Assembly (NCBI RefSeq): GCF_017874035.1
Contig: NZ_JAGGKV010000013.1
Coordinates: forward strand, 1 to 64,000
Length of the DNA stretch: 64,000 nt
Direction: 5' to 3'
Source: Paenibacillus aceris
Lineage (GTDB): Bacteria; Bacillota; Bacilli; Paenibacillales; NBRC-103111
This document shows positions 26,975 to 35,750 of this stretch, piece by piece. Position 1 is the first letter of the stretch; every line of letters begins with the position of its first letter. The position numbers were made by a program, and so were the translations under genes. The notes below the pieces were generated by a model. That model was not told the origin of the DNA. It ran no database searches and worked only from the letters and a program-made list of their open reading frames with translations.

Positions 26975-27271
26975 TCATGTCATCTGAACGAAGAGTTGGT
27001 TGTCCCGCAGTATGACGTTATAAGAGGCGAGTCTAGCGCTAGGAACGTTATGACAACGCCCGGTATGCACTTCAAAGGTCCAGCCATGCAAGGGGCATTC
27101 AAGCTCTCCATCGATCAGGTCCACCGTGTATCCCCCATGGGGGCAAATGCTTGAATATAAGTTGTATTGGTCATCGTCAATCTGCACCAAAAAATACAGG
27201 TCACGCTCAAGCTGAACCTCGACTGGAAAAGATGTAAATTGATCTTTGGAACCGATGAGGATTTCCTTCAT
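26975..27271 (-). CDS. Rieske [2Fe-2S] domain protein
   Basis: 98-residue stand-alone Rieske ferredoxin-like protein. Cluster ligands are in CPHGG (Cys, His) and CPLHGW (Cys, His), spaced as in the family. Such proteins pass electrons to oxygenases or act in nitrite reductase-like small subunits; no partner oxygenase is in the window. ATG 27271 has an AAAGGAGA ribosome site, so the open frame further upstream (to 27367) is not used. Divergent from the PLP enzyme at 27368. Confidence 0.88.
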   Translation of the reverse strand: MKEILIGSKDQFTSFPVEVQLERDLYFLVQIDDDQYNLYSSICPHGGYTVDLIDGELECPLHGWTFEVHTGRCHNVPSARLASYNVILRDNQLFVQMT

Positions 27272-27367
27272 GATTGAATCTCCTTTTACGAGTTGAGTTA
27301 GTTCGATTATAAGCCACAACTGATCTGAGACCAAGTGAGTCGTGACAATCAAAGGAGTACGATACAA

Positions 27368-28459
27368 ATGAACAAAATCAATCCATTATTAGCAGCTTTT
27401 CAACAAACCGGCTTCCCGGTAGGCGGACATGGCAAAAGAAATATCCAAGTATTGATAGAAGCTTTACAAGAAGTCGATGGAAATTTGGAAAGTGACATTT
27501 ATGGAACAGGGAAATTAATAGAGGATTTTCAAGCGGAAATGGCGGCTTATCTTGGCAAAGAATCAGCGGTATTTTTCCCTAGTGGAACAATGGCTCAGCA
27601 AATTGCCCTAAGAATCTGGTGTGATAAGAAAGGTGTAAAGAAAGTCGCCTATCACCCGTTGAGTCATTTGGAAATCCATGAGGAAGACGGATTAAAAGAA
27701 CTTCACCATATCGAGCCTATCTTACTTGGTGAAAAAGACCGATTAATCCGTTTGGAAGATGTGCTTCAAATGAAAGAAGAAATCGCCTGTTTATTGCTTG
27801 AATTACCGCAGCGGGAAATTGGCGGACAACTTCCTGATTACGCCGAGCTTGCAGAGATTTCTGCTTTTTGCCGCAGCCATGGCATCAAGTTGCATTTGGA
27901 CGGGGCTAGACTGTATGAAGTGCTGCCCTATTATCAGAAGTCGGCGCGTGAAATTTGTGACTTGTTTGATAGTGTGTATATTTCGTTCTACAAAGGGATC
28001 GGCGGCATTGCAGGGGCCATTCTTGCGGGAGATGAGACATTTACGAAAGAGTCAAAAGTATGGAAAAGGCGCCACGGCGGCGATTTAATCAGTCTGTATC
28101 CGTACATCATTAGTGCCAGCTATTATTTCAAACAACGGCTGCACAAAATGGAGCAGTACTACGAGGAAGCGAAAGAGCTGGCTGCGATGTACAATCAAGT
28201 CCCTGGCGTTGAAACGAAACCGCTTGTACCTGAAACGAACATGTTCCATGTTCATATTGACAGGCCAAAAGAAAAACTGGAGTCTTTGCTAATTAAGCTG
28301 TATGAGACGACGGGAGTGGGCCTTACCCATTATGTTAAGGAAGTGCATGAGTCATCCTGTTGTTATGAAGTTTCGATTGGTGATCGGTATGCAAATGTTC
28401 CGAAGGATGAGCTTAGGAAAGCTTTTGAATGGATGGATAGAAATTTGAGAGAAAGCTAA
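27368..28459 (+). CDS. PLP-dependent beta-eliminating lyase/threonine aldolase-like enzyme
   Basis: 363 residues, fold type I. Family marks: SGTMAQQIALRIW near residue 80, the PLP-pairing Asp in LHLDGARLYE near residue 177, and the Schiff-base Lys in SFYKGIGGIAGAIL near residue 210. The sequence fits the threonine aldolase/beta-eliminating lyase family, which cleaves L-allo-threonine or L-threonine to glycine and acetaldehyde. ATG 27368 with AAAGGAG upstream; GTG 27335 precedes the ribosome site and is rejected. Confidence 0.85.
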   Translation: MNKINPLLAAFQQTGFPVGGHGKRNIQVLIEALQEVDGNLESDIYGTGKLIEDFQAEMAAYLGKESAVFFPSGTMAQQIALRIWCDKKGVKKVAYHPLSHLEIHEEDGLKELHHIEPILLGEKDRLIRLEDVLQMKEEIACLLLELPQREIGGQLPDYAELAEISAFCRSHGIKLHLDGARLYEVLPYYQKSAREICDLFDSVYISFYKGIGGIAGAILAGDETFTKESKVWKRRHGGDLISLYPYIISASYYFKQRLHKMEQYYEEAKELAAMYNQVPGVETKPLVPETNMFHVHIDRPKEKLESLLIKLYETTGVGLTHYVKEVHESSCCYEVSIGDRYANVPKDELRKAFEWMDRNLRES

Positions 28460-28474
28460 TTGAGGGATACAACG

Positions 28475-28508
28475 GCTCTGGCGCTAAAAGATGCGACCAG
28501 AGCTTTTG
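28475..28508. terminator. Terminator between the PLP enzyme and the convergent DoxX-like gene
   Basis: GCTCTGG (28475-28481) pairs with CCAGAGC (28497-28503), followed by TTTT. Confidence 0.6.
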
Positions 28509-28528
28509 TCATGCATCGGTACTGTCTT

Positions 28529-28912
28529 TCAATTGGATTTAAGCTTCCGACTCGGCGGCCGAAGTGCCCAAGATGCCATGACTAATACGAAGTAAAGCAA
28601 AGGCTGTGCAATAACGCCGAGACTTTCGCCGGAGAAGGCGCTCGAAGCGGCTGCGCTGGTGAGGTCGATAAAAAAACCCGCATAGGCCCATTCCTTCAAG
28701 CGTGGAAAGCGAGGAATCACAGTTATGATTGCACCGCATAATTTCCCTATTCCTAGAAGTGTTGCGAAGTAAGCGGGGTACCCAAGATGCAGAATAGTCC
28801 CCATGACTTGATCGCTGTGAACAAGATGAAGGTAACCGCCGATGACGAAACTTGCTGGTCCCAGAATGGTCGTTACCCAATAAGCGATATTCTTCATTCT
28901 TTCTTTGGTCAT
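28529..28912 (-). CDS. DoxX-like membrane protein
   Basis: 127-residue protein with four predicted membrane helices (residues ~9-27, 42-64, 73-92, 98-117). The GYLHLVHSDQVMGTILHLGYPAYFATLLGIGKLCGAI stretch is typical of DoxX-like (DoxX_2) proteins. Function of these small membrane proteins is poorly defined; some are linked to redox stress. Start ATG 28912 is preceded by an AGGAGAA ribosome site on the minus strand. Confidence 0.8.
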   Translation of the reverse strand: MTKERMKNIAYWVTTILGPASFVIGGYLHLVHSDQVMGTILHLGYPAYFATLLGIGKLCGAIITVIPRFPRLKEWAYAGFFIDLTSAAASSAFSGESLGVIAQPLLYFVLVMASWALRPPSRKLKSN

Positions 28913-28959
28913 AATCAGTTCTCCTATAATTTTCTAATAAGGTAATTATAAAACAAGGA

Positions 28960-28978
28960 ACATATGTTTGCGATATGT
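28960..28978. promoter_or_regulatory. Inverted repeat ACATAT-N7-ATATGT upstream of the DoxX-like gene
   Basis: A symmetric operator-like dyad in the divergent region between the DoxX-like gene and the DNA ligase gene, next to a minus-strand TATAAT. No regulator gene is adjacent. Confidence 0.35.
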
Positions 28979-29050
28979 GTATTTTGACATAAAGGAAGGG
29001 GGGTTAGACGGGAGAAAAAAATCCCAAACTGTTAACAGGAGGGGATGTTC

Positions 29051-29956
29051 ATGTTATTTTCTGCGATAAAGCCAATGAACGTCAGCGTCGGTAAAGAGCC
29101 TTTTGACGATGATCAATTTATATTTGAGCCCAAATGGGACGGCTTCCGAATTCTTCTCCATAAGCAGGGAAGCCGTATTGAAGCCTACTCGCGAAGTGGA
29201 CGGGCGGTAACCAGCAAATTCCCGGAGTTACAGGATGCCCTCACAGCGATTAAAGCGCATACTGCTATTTTGGATTGCGAGGGGATTGTGCTGCGCGGCG
29301 GCAGACCGGTATTTGATGATTTTTCGTATCGTGACCGGATCAGTCAGTCCGGCAAAATAAGCAGTGCCGTGCATACGCATCCGGCGACTTTTGTTGTTTT
29401 TGACCTTTTATATAGCGTCAGAGAACATCTTAAAGACCCATTAATGGAGCGGAAACAGCGCTTAATTGATATTGTCGATTCTACGCCGGTTCTGATGCCA
29501 ACAATGTTCGTGGAAGGGCAGGGGAAGGCGCTTTTCGAGTTGATGAAAGAACGGAATATGGAAGGGATTGTGGCCAAGCGAAAGCGTTCCATCTATGTGC
29601 CCGGTGCGAGAAGCGAAGAGTGGCTTAAGGTGAAGTATGTGAAGTCAATCGACGTGGAAATATTGGGATATCGAATGGACCCTTTCGAACTCGTTATCGG
29701 TTTGAATTTCAGGACAGTGAAGCATAAACCGGTTGGTGTGGTGGAAGCGGGCATTACACCCTCGGACAAGGAATTATTTCTTACGTTGGCTGCGCCGCTG
29801 TGCACCGTAAAAGAGGGGAACACACAGTGGATTGAGCCGCGTATATGCTGCAGAATCGACTATCTTGACAGATCGGACATGCATCAGTTGGGGACGACGA
29901 AGTTTCGGGGGTTTCTTTTGGATAAGAGGCCTGAGGATTGTGTTTGGGTGGGGTGA
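29051..29956 (+). CDS. ATP-dependent DNA ligase (stand-alone catalytic core)
   Basis: 301 residues: adenylation domain plus OB-fold, like the ligase part of LigD but without polymerase or nuclease domains. Active-site Lys28 is in KWDGFR (motif I); motif III FVVFDLLY, motif IV EGIVAKRKRS and motif V EWLKVK are all present. It seals nicks using ATP, probably in repair, in addition to the NAD-dependent replicative ligase. ATG 29051 lies six bases after AGGAGGGG, which excludes 29045. No Ku gene is in the window. Confidence 0.92.
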   Translation: MLFSAIKPMNVSVGKEPFDDDQFIFEPKWDGFRILLHKQGSRIEAYSRSGRAVTSKFPELQDALTAIKAHTAILDCEGIVLRGGRPVFDDFSYRDRISQSGKISSAVHTHPATFVVFDLLYSVREHLKDPLMERKQRLIDIVDSTPVLMPTMFVEGQGKALFELMKERNMEGIVAKRKRSIYVPGARSEEWLKVKYVKSIDVEILGYRMDPFELVIGLNFRTVKHKPVGVVEAGITPSDKELFLTLAAPLCTVKEGNTQWIEPRICCRIDYLDRSDMHQLGTTKFRGFLLDKRPEDCVWVG

Positions 29957-30061
29957 GGAAAGATATGCGCAGCATTTCAACTTGGCAAATAAAGTATGAT
30001 AAAATAGTTTTTGAACCAAAGGTTGATTATGAGTTCAGTACATATCAAAAGGAGCGATTAC

Positions 30062-30751
30062 ATGAATATTATTTTTCACGGACAAAGCTGTGTGGAGATT
30101 CGATTGCAGGAACATACGCTCATTATAGATCCTTTCTTAAACCATAATCCTCAGGCCGTCGTGAAACCAGAGGAAATCAAGGCGGATTACATCCTCGTTA
30201 CGCATGGTCATGGCGATCACGTAGGGGATACTTTGGAGATAGCCGAGCGCAATGGGGCAACCGTTATTGCTCCTAATGACTTGGCCAGATTCCTTGGCTT
30301 TCAAGGGGCGAAGACTCATGGCATGGGGATCGGCGGGACCTATGAATTTCCTTTCGGTCAGTTAAAAATGACGCTGGCGTTGCACGATTCTTCCTATAAT
30401 CCGCCCGGAACGACAGAAAATATTTATACGGGTATGGCCAGTGGCTTCTTAATTACGGTAGAGGGGAAAACCATCTATCATGCAGGGGATACAGGTCTAT
30501 TCGGGGATATGCAATTGATCGGCAAACTTAGTGATATTGATCTTGCCTTCCTTCCGATAGGCGACAACTATACGATGGGTCCGCGAGATGCGGTGATCGC
30601 CGCCCAGTATTTAAAGGCCAAAACTGTTATTCCTATGCACTACAACACGTTCCCGGTCATTGAACAAAATCCGCATGCATTTGTGGAAAGTCTGGCTGCA
30701 GAAGGCATAAAAGGGCTTGTACTGGAGCCAGGCCAGAATTTAACCTTGTAA
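30062..30751 (+). CDS. UPF0173 metal-dependent hydrolase
   Basis: 229-residue metallo-beta-lactamase fold protein. The metal-binding motif THGHGDHVGD is at about residues 45-54, the second His/Asp sites are in YHAGDTGLFGD and IPMHYNTFP. Length and order fit the UPF0173 (YtkL-like) family, whose substrate is not settled. ATG 30062 follows AAAAGGAGCG; the upstream open frame is not used. The Dabb-family gene starts 31 bases downstream and may be co-transcribed. Confidence 0.9.
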   Translation: MNIIFHGQSCVEIRLQEHTLIIDPFLNHNPQAVVKPEEIKADYILVTHGHGDHVGDTLEIAERNGATVIAPNDLARFLGFQGAKTHGMGIGGTYEFPFGQLKMTLALHDSSYNPPGTTENIYTGMASGFLITVEGKTIYHAGDTGLFGDMQLIGKLSDIDLAFLPIGDNYTMGPRDAVIAAQYLKAKTVIPMHYNTFPVIEQNPHAFVESLAAEGIKGLVLEPGQNLTL

Positions 30752-30782
30752 AAGAAAATAGGCAGGAGGGTTGGTCAGAACG

Positions 30783-31085
30783 ATGTTTGAGCACTTGGTT
30801 TGTTTCAGATTTAAGGAAACATTAGCAGCGCAGAAGGAACAGGAATTGATTGAAACCTTATTGTCTTTTAAAGGAAAAATTCCCGGCATCGTTGAAATTT
30901 CCGCTGGGGTGAATGAGACCGAAGAAACAAACAATGTGCAGGGTTACACGCTGGGTTTGCGGGTGACCTTCCAAGATCGCGAGTCCTTGCAGCAATATGG
31001 TCCCCACCCTGTTCATCAGGAATTCGTCAAATCAATAGGCGGCATCATTGACAATGTGATCGTCATTGATTATCCGGTTCGATAA
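30783..31085 (+). CDS. Dabb (stress-responsive A/B barrel) family protein
   Basis: 100-residue small alpha/beta barrel, dimeric in its family. Recognised by MFEHLVCFRFKE, the central GKIPGIVEISAGVN and the C-terminal YGPHPVHQEFV segment. Function in bacteria is largely unknown. ATG 30783 has AGGAGGG 12 bases upstream; TTG 30771 directly abuts it and is unlikely. Confidence 0.85.
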   Translation: MFEHLVCFRFKETLAAQKEQELIETLLSFKGKIPGIVEISAGVNETEETNNVQGYTLGLRVTFQDRESLQQYGPHPVHQEFVKSIGGIIDNVIVIDYPVR

Positions 31086-31088
31086 CCA

Positions 31089-31131
31089 AAAAAAGAAGGA
31101 ACATGGCCTTGCTGCCGGTTCCTTCTTTTTT
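31089..31131 (+). terminator. Terminator after the UPF0173-Dabb pair
   Basis: Long stem AAAAAAGAAGGAAC / GTTCCTTCTTTTTT with GGC/GCC inside the loop and a T-run. It may also act on the minus strand for the downstream XRE gene. Confidence 0.9.
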
Positions 31132-31193
31132 AATAAATAAGAAAGTATAAGTTTTATACTTTTGCTTCGCATCTACCTTGACGACGAAGTCGT

Positions 31194-31598
31194 TTATCCT
31201 TGTGTCGCTTCCCGGTCATGCTGCTTTGCTTCTTGCCGCTGCTTCCAGAATAAGACGGTCAGCATTCGCTCAACCCATTCCTTGTCTTCATCGGTTAACA
31301 GATGACCATCGAACATAAGTTCATTCTCACGCAGAAATCGGCGCAAATTAACGGGATTGCTTTGAAACTTCTCCATGGACGGCGTTGATTCCAAATATCC
31401 CGCAAGATCCATAAGCTCAGAATACGATGTATTGAGTCCTTCGGAGAGCTTCATTAAAACTTCAGGCGACGGGATGCCTCGATTGCCGTTTTCTAATTGG
31501 GAGATATACGCCGCGGATACGCCCGAACGGTCAGCCAGCTCTCGAAGGGTGAATCCTTTTAATTTACGCAAATCTCTTAATTTATCATAGAAATACAT
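31194..31598 (-). CDS. XRE-family transcriptional regulator
   Basis: 134 residues with an N-terminal helix-turn-helix (LRDLRKLKGFTLRELADRSGVSAAYISQLENG, residues ~7-38) and a C-terminal helical region. The arrangement is like SinR/SlrR-type repressors of Bacillus, though no closer identity is claimed. ATG 31598 is taken since GAGGGTGA is five bases upstream; GTG 31607 overlaps that site. Divergent from a second small XRE gene, sharing a 200-base control region with AGTAAAC repeats. Confidence 0.85.
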   Translation of the reverse strand: MYFYDKLRDLRKLKGFTLRELADRSGVSAAYISQLENGNRGIPSPEVLMKLSEGLNTSYSELMDLAGYLESTPSMEKFQSNPVNLRRFLRENELMFDGHLLTDEDKEWVERMLTVLFWKQRQEAKQHDREATQG

Positions 31599-31623
31599 CA
31601 CTTTCACCCTCGCAGTTTAAAAA

Positions 31624-31762
31624 AGTAAACAGTAGTAAACATAATAATAATATCAGTATACAAAAGTAATTTCAATAACTGGAAAATGGATAGTTGTTGT
31701 TGAAATTTACGTTGCTTAAAGTAAACATTTTTGGTTACAAAAGTTAAATCTCATGCTATAAT
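31624..31762. promoter_or_regulatory. Shared control region of two XRE genes with AGTAAAC repeats and a promoter
   Basis: AGTAAAC occurs at 31624-31630, 31634-31640 and 31720-31726. The first two are 10 bases apart; the third lies next to the promoter of the downstream XRE gene, which has TTACAA (31735-31740) and TATAAT (31757-31762) with a 16-base spacer. The repeats are candidate binding sites for one of the two XRE proteins. Confidence 0.45.
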
Positions 31763-31809
31763 TGGAATTACGGGAACAGAATGAGAACATTTGTAATCAG
31801 GGGGACAAG

Positions 31810-32028
31810 ATGGATATGAGGATAAGAGCAAAGACCGATGCGTTCATGAAGGCAAGAATTATTAAAGGCTTTTCGCAAAGAGAGTTAGCTAAACATTCAG
31901 GTTTAAGCCACTCCTATATCAGCTTACTGGAAAGATCGCATAAATCAGTAGGACCTGCGACAGCCAAGAAATTGTGCGATTTACTGGGAAAGGATTTCGA
32001 GGACGTGTTTCGGATTGAGTCGCTCTGA
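31810..32028 (+). CDS. Small XRE-family DNA-binding protein
   Basis: 72-residue single-domain helix-turn-helix protein (KARIIKGFSQRELAKHSGLSHSYISLLERSHKSV at residues ~12-45), like phage-type Cro/C1 proteins. ATG 31810 follows CAGGGGGA; the upstream in-frame ATG 31762 overlaps the -10 box and is rejected. Its role may be linked to the divergent XRE gene. Confidence 0.8.
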   Translation: MDMRIRAKTDAFMKARIIKGFSQRELAKHSGLSHSYISLLERSHKSVGPATAKKLCDLLGKDFEDVFRIESL

Positions 32029-32159
32029 TTGCTTATCCTAAATTGTGCCATTGTGCTTAGTGTGGTAGACTTCACCTAAAAGTTGCTCTTCGTTTTCTTT
32101 CTCAAATTGGAGAATTAGGGAAGAAGGCATGTAAATTTTAAGCAGAGTGGGGTCGCGCC

Positions 32160-33965
32160 ATGCAATGGGTGAGAAAATCAATGCAACGCTGGAATTCTAT
32201 TCACAACCAGATTCTTTTTTTCATTCTGTTGTTTCTCATTATTCCCCTATTTATAAGCGCCTTTTGGATCGATAAGCCTTTAGAGCGCGTGATTGAGAAT
32301 AAAATCGGCAATGCTACATCAGAAGCTTTGTACCAAATCGATTTCAATATTGAGTTATTGCTGCAGGATATGCTGAAATCTGCGGTAGACATCTCAACGA
32401 ACCCCAATATTACCTCCTTGCTGAAACAGCCCAATTCCGTTACCTATTACGAAAAGCTGAGGCTTGCAGATAACGCAATGAATAAGCTTTATTCTTCTTA
32501 TTTTTCGGAAAGCTATGTTACTTTGCTCGATATGCACGGAAATTGGTTAAGCAACAAAATTGTCCAACAAGATTTATATGACGAGTATATTCAATCGGAT
32601 TGGTATAAAGAGATGTTAAAAGAACCATTTGGCATTAGCTGGATGGCGAATGACAGCAGGAATTATATTTATTATGACAGGAGCCAGCTCGTTACTCTGA
32701 TTAAAACCATTACAGATGTGCAAACCAATCAAAATATCGGGATCGAGCTCTTTAGTGTAAGCGAAAGCGATTTTCGCAAGTACATGTCGAAATTGGACGG
32801 TAATGTCATGATCATGGACCAACATGGGAAAATTATTTCCAGTTCCATGAAAGAGGGCATGGATCCAATCGAGGTTTTACCAGAAGATGTCTCCAAAATA
32901 TGGGACTCCTCCAAAGGGCAGTTGATTGTGGAAAAGAATCATCAGAAATGGATTGCCAGCTTTGACACGATCGGCTTAACCGGCTGGAAATTAATACAGT
33001 TTATTCCTTACGATACGGTGTTTAAAGAAATATTTGATTTACGCAGAACGAATATGATCACGGTCGGGATCATTGTCATTGTGTTTATGCTGCTCGCTTT
33101 CAGCATATCTTACCGAGTATCCAAGCCGGTCAAGCTTTTAAATAAACGAATGAAAGAAATAGAGAAAAACGACTTTAACAGCTCACTGGCGCTTTCGGGT
33201 CCCAATGAAATTGCTACGCTGATTGATACCTATAACCATATGGCCAGACAAATCCGGGACCTGCTTCAAAGGTTGAAGGATGAATATTTTCAGAAAGAAG
33301 AAATGCGTTTTCGAGCGCTTCAGGCGCAAATTAACCCGCATTTTATTTTGAATACGTTGAACAACATCAAATGGATGGCTTACATCCGCAATGACCGGGA
33401 GGTCGGGGAGATGCTGTCCAGCCTGGGAAGTATGATGGAAGCGAGTATTGGAAGAGGAGAAACGTTGATTTCGCTTAAAGAGGAAATGGATTATGTTCAG
33501 CATTACATTACCCTAATGAAATTGAGATACAACGATAAATTGAGTGTCGAGTTTCATATTCCCGAGCCGTTAATGAAGCAGGAAGCCATCAAATTTATGC
33601 TCCAGCCCATTATAGAGAATAGTATTCACCATGGAATAGAGCCGATGGAAGGGAGAGGTGTTATTACAATTAAGGCTGTGGCTGACCAAGATCAAATGAT
33701 ATTAACCGTCACAGACAATGGTACGGGGATCCATCCGGACAAAATCGATGAAATCAATCAGTGCTTATTGCAAGGACATGGACATGCCGCATCGCAAAGT
33801 ATCGGTATTATGAATGTGCATGAGCGCATCCGGCTTCAATACGGTGAAGGGTACGGTTTGCATATTCAAAGTAAGGCGAACGAGACGACGGTCGAGTTCA
33901 AATTGCCGCTTAAAACGATCGAGGAAGGGAACGCTTATGCATCTGAAAGTACTGCTCGTAGATGA
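32160..33965 (+). CDS. YesM-type sensor histidine kinase
   Basis: 601 residues. Membrane helix 1 at ~19-40, extracellular dCache-like sensor ~41-295, helix 2 ~298-318, HAMP ~319-372, then the LytS-like His_kinase domain with His394 in QAQINPHFILNTLNNIKWM, and an ATPase domain with DNGTGI. Pairs with the AraC-type regulator gene that overlaps its 3' end by 29 bases. Kinases of this type sense extracellular oligosaccharides and activate the adjacent importer; here that is the importer at 35751-38928 of the sialic acid island. Confidence 0.92.
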   Translation: MQWVRKSMQRWNSIHNQILFFILLFLIIPLFISAFWIDKPLERVIENKIGNATSEALYQIDFNIELLLQDMLKSAVDISTNPNITSLLKQPNSVTYYEKLRLADNAMNKLYSSYFSESYVTLLDMHGNWLSNKIVQQDLYDEYIQSDWYKEMLKEPFGISWMANDSRNYIYYDRSQLVTLIKTITDVQTNQNIGIELFSVSESDFRKYMSKLDGNVMIMDQHGKIISSSMKEGMDPIEVLPEDVSKIWDSSKGQLIVEKNHQKWIASFDTIGLTGWKLIQFIPYDTVFKEIFDLRRTNMITVGIIVIVFMLLAFSISYRVSKPVKLLNKRMKEIEKNDFNSSLALSGPNEIATLIDTYNHMARQIRDLLQRLKDEYFQKEEMRFRALQAQINPHFILNTLNNIKWMAYIRNDREVGEMLSSLGSMMEASIGRGETLISLKEEMDYVQHYITLMKLRYNDKLSVEFHIPEPLMKQEAIKFMLQPIIENSIHHGIEPMEGRGVITIKAVADQDQMILTVTDNGTGIHPDKIDEINQCLLQGHGHAASQSIGIMNVHERIRLQYGEGYGLHIQSKANETTVEFKLPLKTIEEGNAYASESTARR

Positions 33966-35538
33966 CGAATTTTTGGTTCGATTAGGTATAAAATCATTGA
34001 TTGACTGGGAGCAGCATCAGCTGACCTATGTCGGGGATGCACAGGATGGTTTGGAAGCGTTGGAGATTATCGAGAAGACGAGGCCTGATATCATGCTGAC
34101 CGACATCGTCATGCCTAGAATGAACGGTATCGAGCTGATTGAGAAAGTAAAGAGCGAATATCCGGATACGCATATCATTGTGCTCAGTTCCCATAATGAT
34201 TATGAATATGTGCGGAAAGCGATGAAATTGGGCGTAGAGGACTATATCCTGAAAGCTTCTTTAAAGCCTGAAGAACTTTTGCAAATGTTGCTCGACGTTT
34301 CGAAGAAAATTTCATCAAGCCGGGAGGTTCGGCAGCGCCAAATCGATACAAAGCCCGCGGTGGAAATGAATGAAAATGGAGGTTCGCGGCAGCTGAAGCA
34401 GTGGATTTTTCAGCCGAATGCCATGGCAGAAGATGAGCATGTTGCGGAAAAAGATAGAGTATTCTTTCTGAATGGGTATGTTTTTGTTCTGATAACCATT
34501 CATCGCGATCAGCATCGAACGGATAGTTCGGACAAGCAGAAATTAGTGAATCTTATTTCCTTACAGCTGGACAAGAGCACAGAGGGCATATTTCAAGATG
34601 TGAATGAGGAAGAAATCGTCCTGCTTTTTCCCAAAAAGAAGGAGGGAGTCCATCCCATTGACGAAGGGGTTAGATTCGGCAAGGAGATCATTGAGGCCGC
34701 AAGACGATTTATTAATTTATCTCTTAGCATAGGGATCAGTGAAGGGTCTCAAGGTATACAGAGTCTGCCTGACGTGTACTCGAGGGCAAAACGCGCGCTC
34801 CAAAATTATTTTTATGAAGGAAAAGAAAGGGTTTATCTATATGCCGATCATTTGGAGAACATTCCGGCAGGGAATGTGATTACGCAAGAGGATGAGACGG
34901 TATTGAAAGTCGAATTGGACCGGATGAACGCGATGGGGATTAAGCAAGTGCTGGACAGAATATTTGAACGGATGGAAATGTGGAAAGGTCCTGTCGAGAA
35001 GTGCATCCAATTGTGTTTGCAGTTGCTGCATACGATTCAGAACGGCCTAAAACCTTACCAAGAAGACATGTTCAAAGAACTTGAGCAGGAAGAGCCCTTA
35101 TATAAACAAGTCCTGAAGTTTGATGAATTAAGTAAGGCGAAGCAATGGTTCGAACAACTCATTGATGACTGCTGCGGTCAAGGGAAAGCACTTGGGGGAG
35201 GAAACTTCCGGGAAGATATTCAACAATTAATTCTTTACATGAAAACCAATTATACAGAGGACATCTCTTTGAGGCATGCCGCCGAAAGAGTCAGAATGAG
35301 TGAAAATTATTTAAGTTATTTGTTTAAGAAAGAAACGCAGGTCGGTTTTTCGGAATATCTCAATCAAATTCGTGTAGGAAAAGCTGCCGAATTATTGCTT
35401 GAATCCAAGCTGCCTGTCTATGCGATTGCAGAAAAGGTAGGCTATGAGAACTTCAATTATTTTGGCCGAATCTTTAAGAAAACGATGGGTGTAAGCCCTC
35501 AACAATACCGTGTAAAGTTCAAATCCTCCTTATCCTAA
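33937..35538 (+). CDS. YesN-type response regulator with AraC output domain
   Basis: 533 residues. Receiver domain with VDDE (8-11) and phosphoacceptor Asp56 (LTDIVMP), a middle region of ~270 residues, and a C-terminal AraC double helix-turn-helix (HAAERVRMSENYLSYLFKKETQVGFSEYLNQIR ... GYENFNYFGRIFKKTMGVSPQQYR). ATG 33937 follows GAGGAAGGGA and overlaps the kinase gene, indicating coupled translation. The likely target is the direct repeat at 35575-35605 ahead of the importer operon. Confidence 0.92.
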   Translation: MHLKVLLVDDEFLVRLGIKSLIDWEQHQLTYVGDAQDGLEALEIIEKTRPDIMLTDIVMPRMNGIELIEKVKSEYPDTHIIVLSSHNDYEYVRKAMKLGVEDYILKASLKPEELLQMLLDVSKKISSSREVRQRQIDTKPAVEMNENGGSRQLKQWIFQPNAMAEDEHVAEKDRVFFLNGYVFVLITIHRDQHRTDSSDKQKLVNLISLQLDKSTEGIFQDVNEEEIVLLFPKKKEGVHPIDEGVRFGKEIIEAARRFINLSLSIGISEGSQGIQSLPDVYSRAKRALQNYFYEGKERVYLYADHLENIPAGNVITQEDETVLKVELDRMNAMGIKQVLDRIFERMEMWKGPVEKCIQLCLQLLHTIQNGLKPYQEDMFKELEQEEPLYKQVLKFDELSKAKQWFEQLIDDCCGQGKALGGGNFREDIQQLILYMKTNYTEDISLRHAAERVRMSENYLSYLFKKETQVGFSEYLNQIRVGKAAELLLESKLPVYAIAEKVGYENFNYFGRIFKKTMGVSPQQYRVKFKSSLS

Positions 35539-35550
35539 GGAGGATTTGTT
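35521..35550 (+). terminator. Terminator overlapping the end of the first YesN-type gene
   Basis: Ten-base stem AAATCCTCCT / AGGAGGATTT (35521-35530 with 35538-35547) that includes the last codons and stop of the gene. The T-run is poor (TTGTTGTTG), so read-through into the importer operon is possible. Confidence 0.6.
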
Positions 35551-35574
35551 GTTGTTCGTTTGCTTATTCGTAAT

Positions 35575-35605
35575 AAAGTGAACAATGATCGTGGAAAAGT
35601 GAACA
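35575..35605 (+). promoter_or_regulatory. Direct repeat AAAGTGAACA x2, 21-base phasing, candidate YesN binding site
   Basis: AAAGTGAACA at 35575-35584 recurs exactly at 35596-35605, two helical turns away, and a further TGAACA lies at 35629-35634. The array is 70-100 bases upstream of a TATAAT (35677-35682) that has no good -35. This is the geometry expected for an AraC-type activator such as the adjacent YesN-type regulator. Confidence 0.6.
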
Positions 35606-35688
35606 GCCGAAAAAACTTCTTATTTTTATGAACAAAACCGATAGATACGTTCCTGTTTTATAAAGTTTCAGTAAACTATAATAATTTC

Positions 35689-35702
35689 TGTAAGCGCTAT
35701 AC
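35689..35702 (+). promoter_or_regulatory. cre-like site before the first importer operon
   Basis: TGTAAGCGCTATAC matches the CcpA operator consensus at about 12 of 14 positions, seven bases after the -10 TATAAT at 35677-35682, so bound CcpA would block initiation. Confidence 0.5.
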
Positions 35703-35750
35703 AAAAAGAAAAACAACTAGAATAACAGATTATGATTTGGAGGGGTGAAG

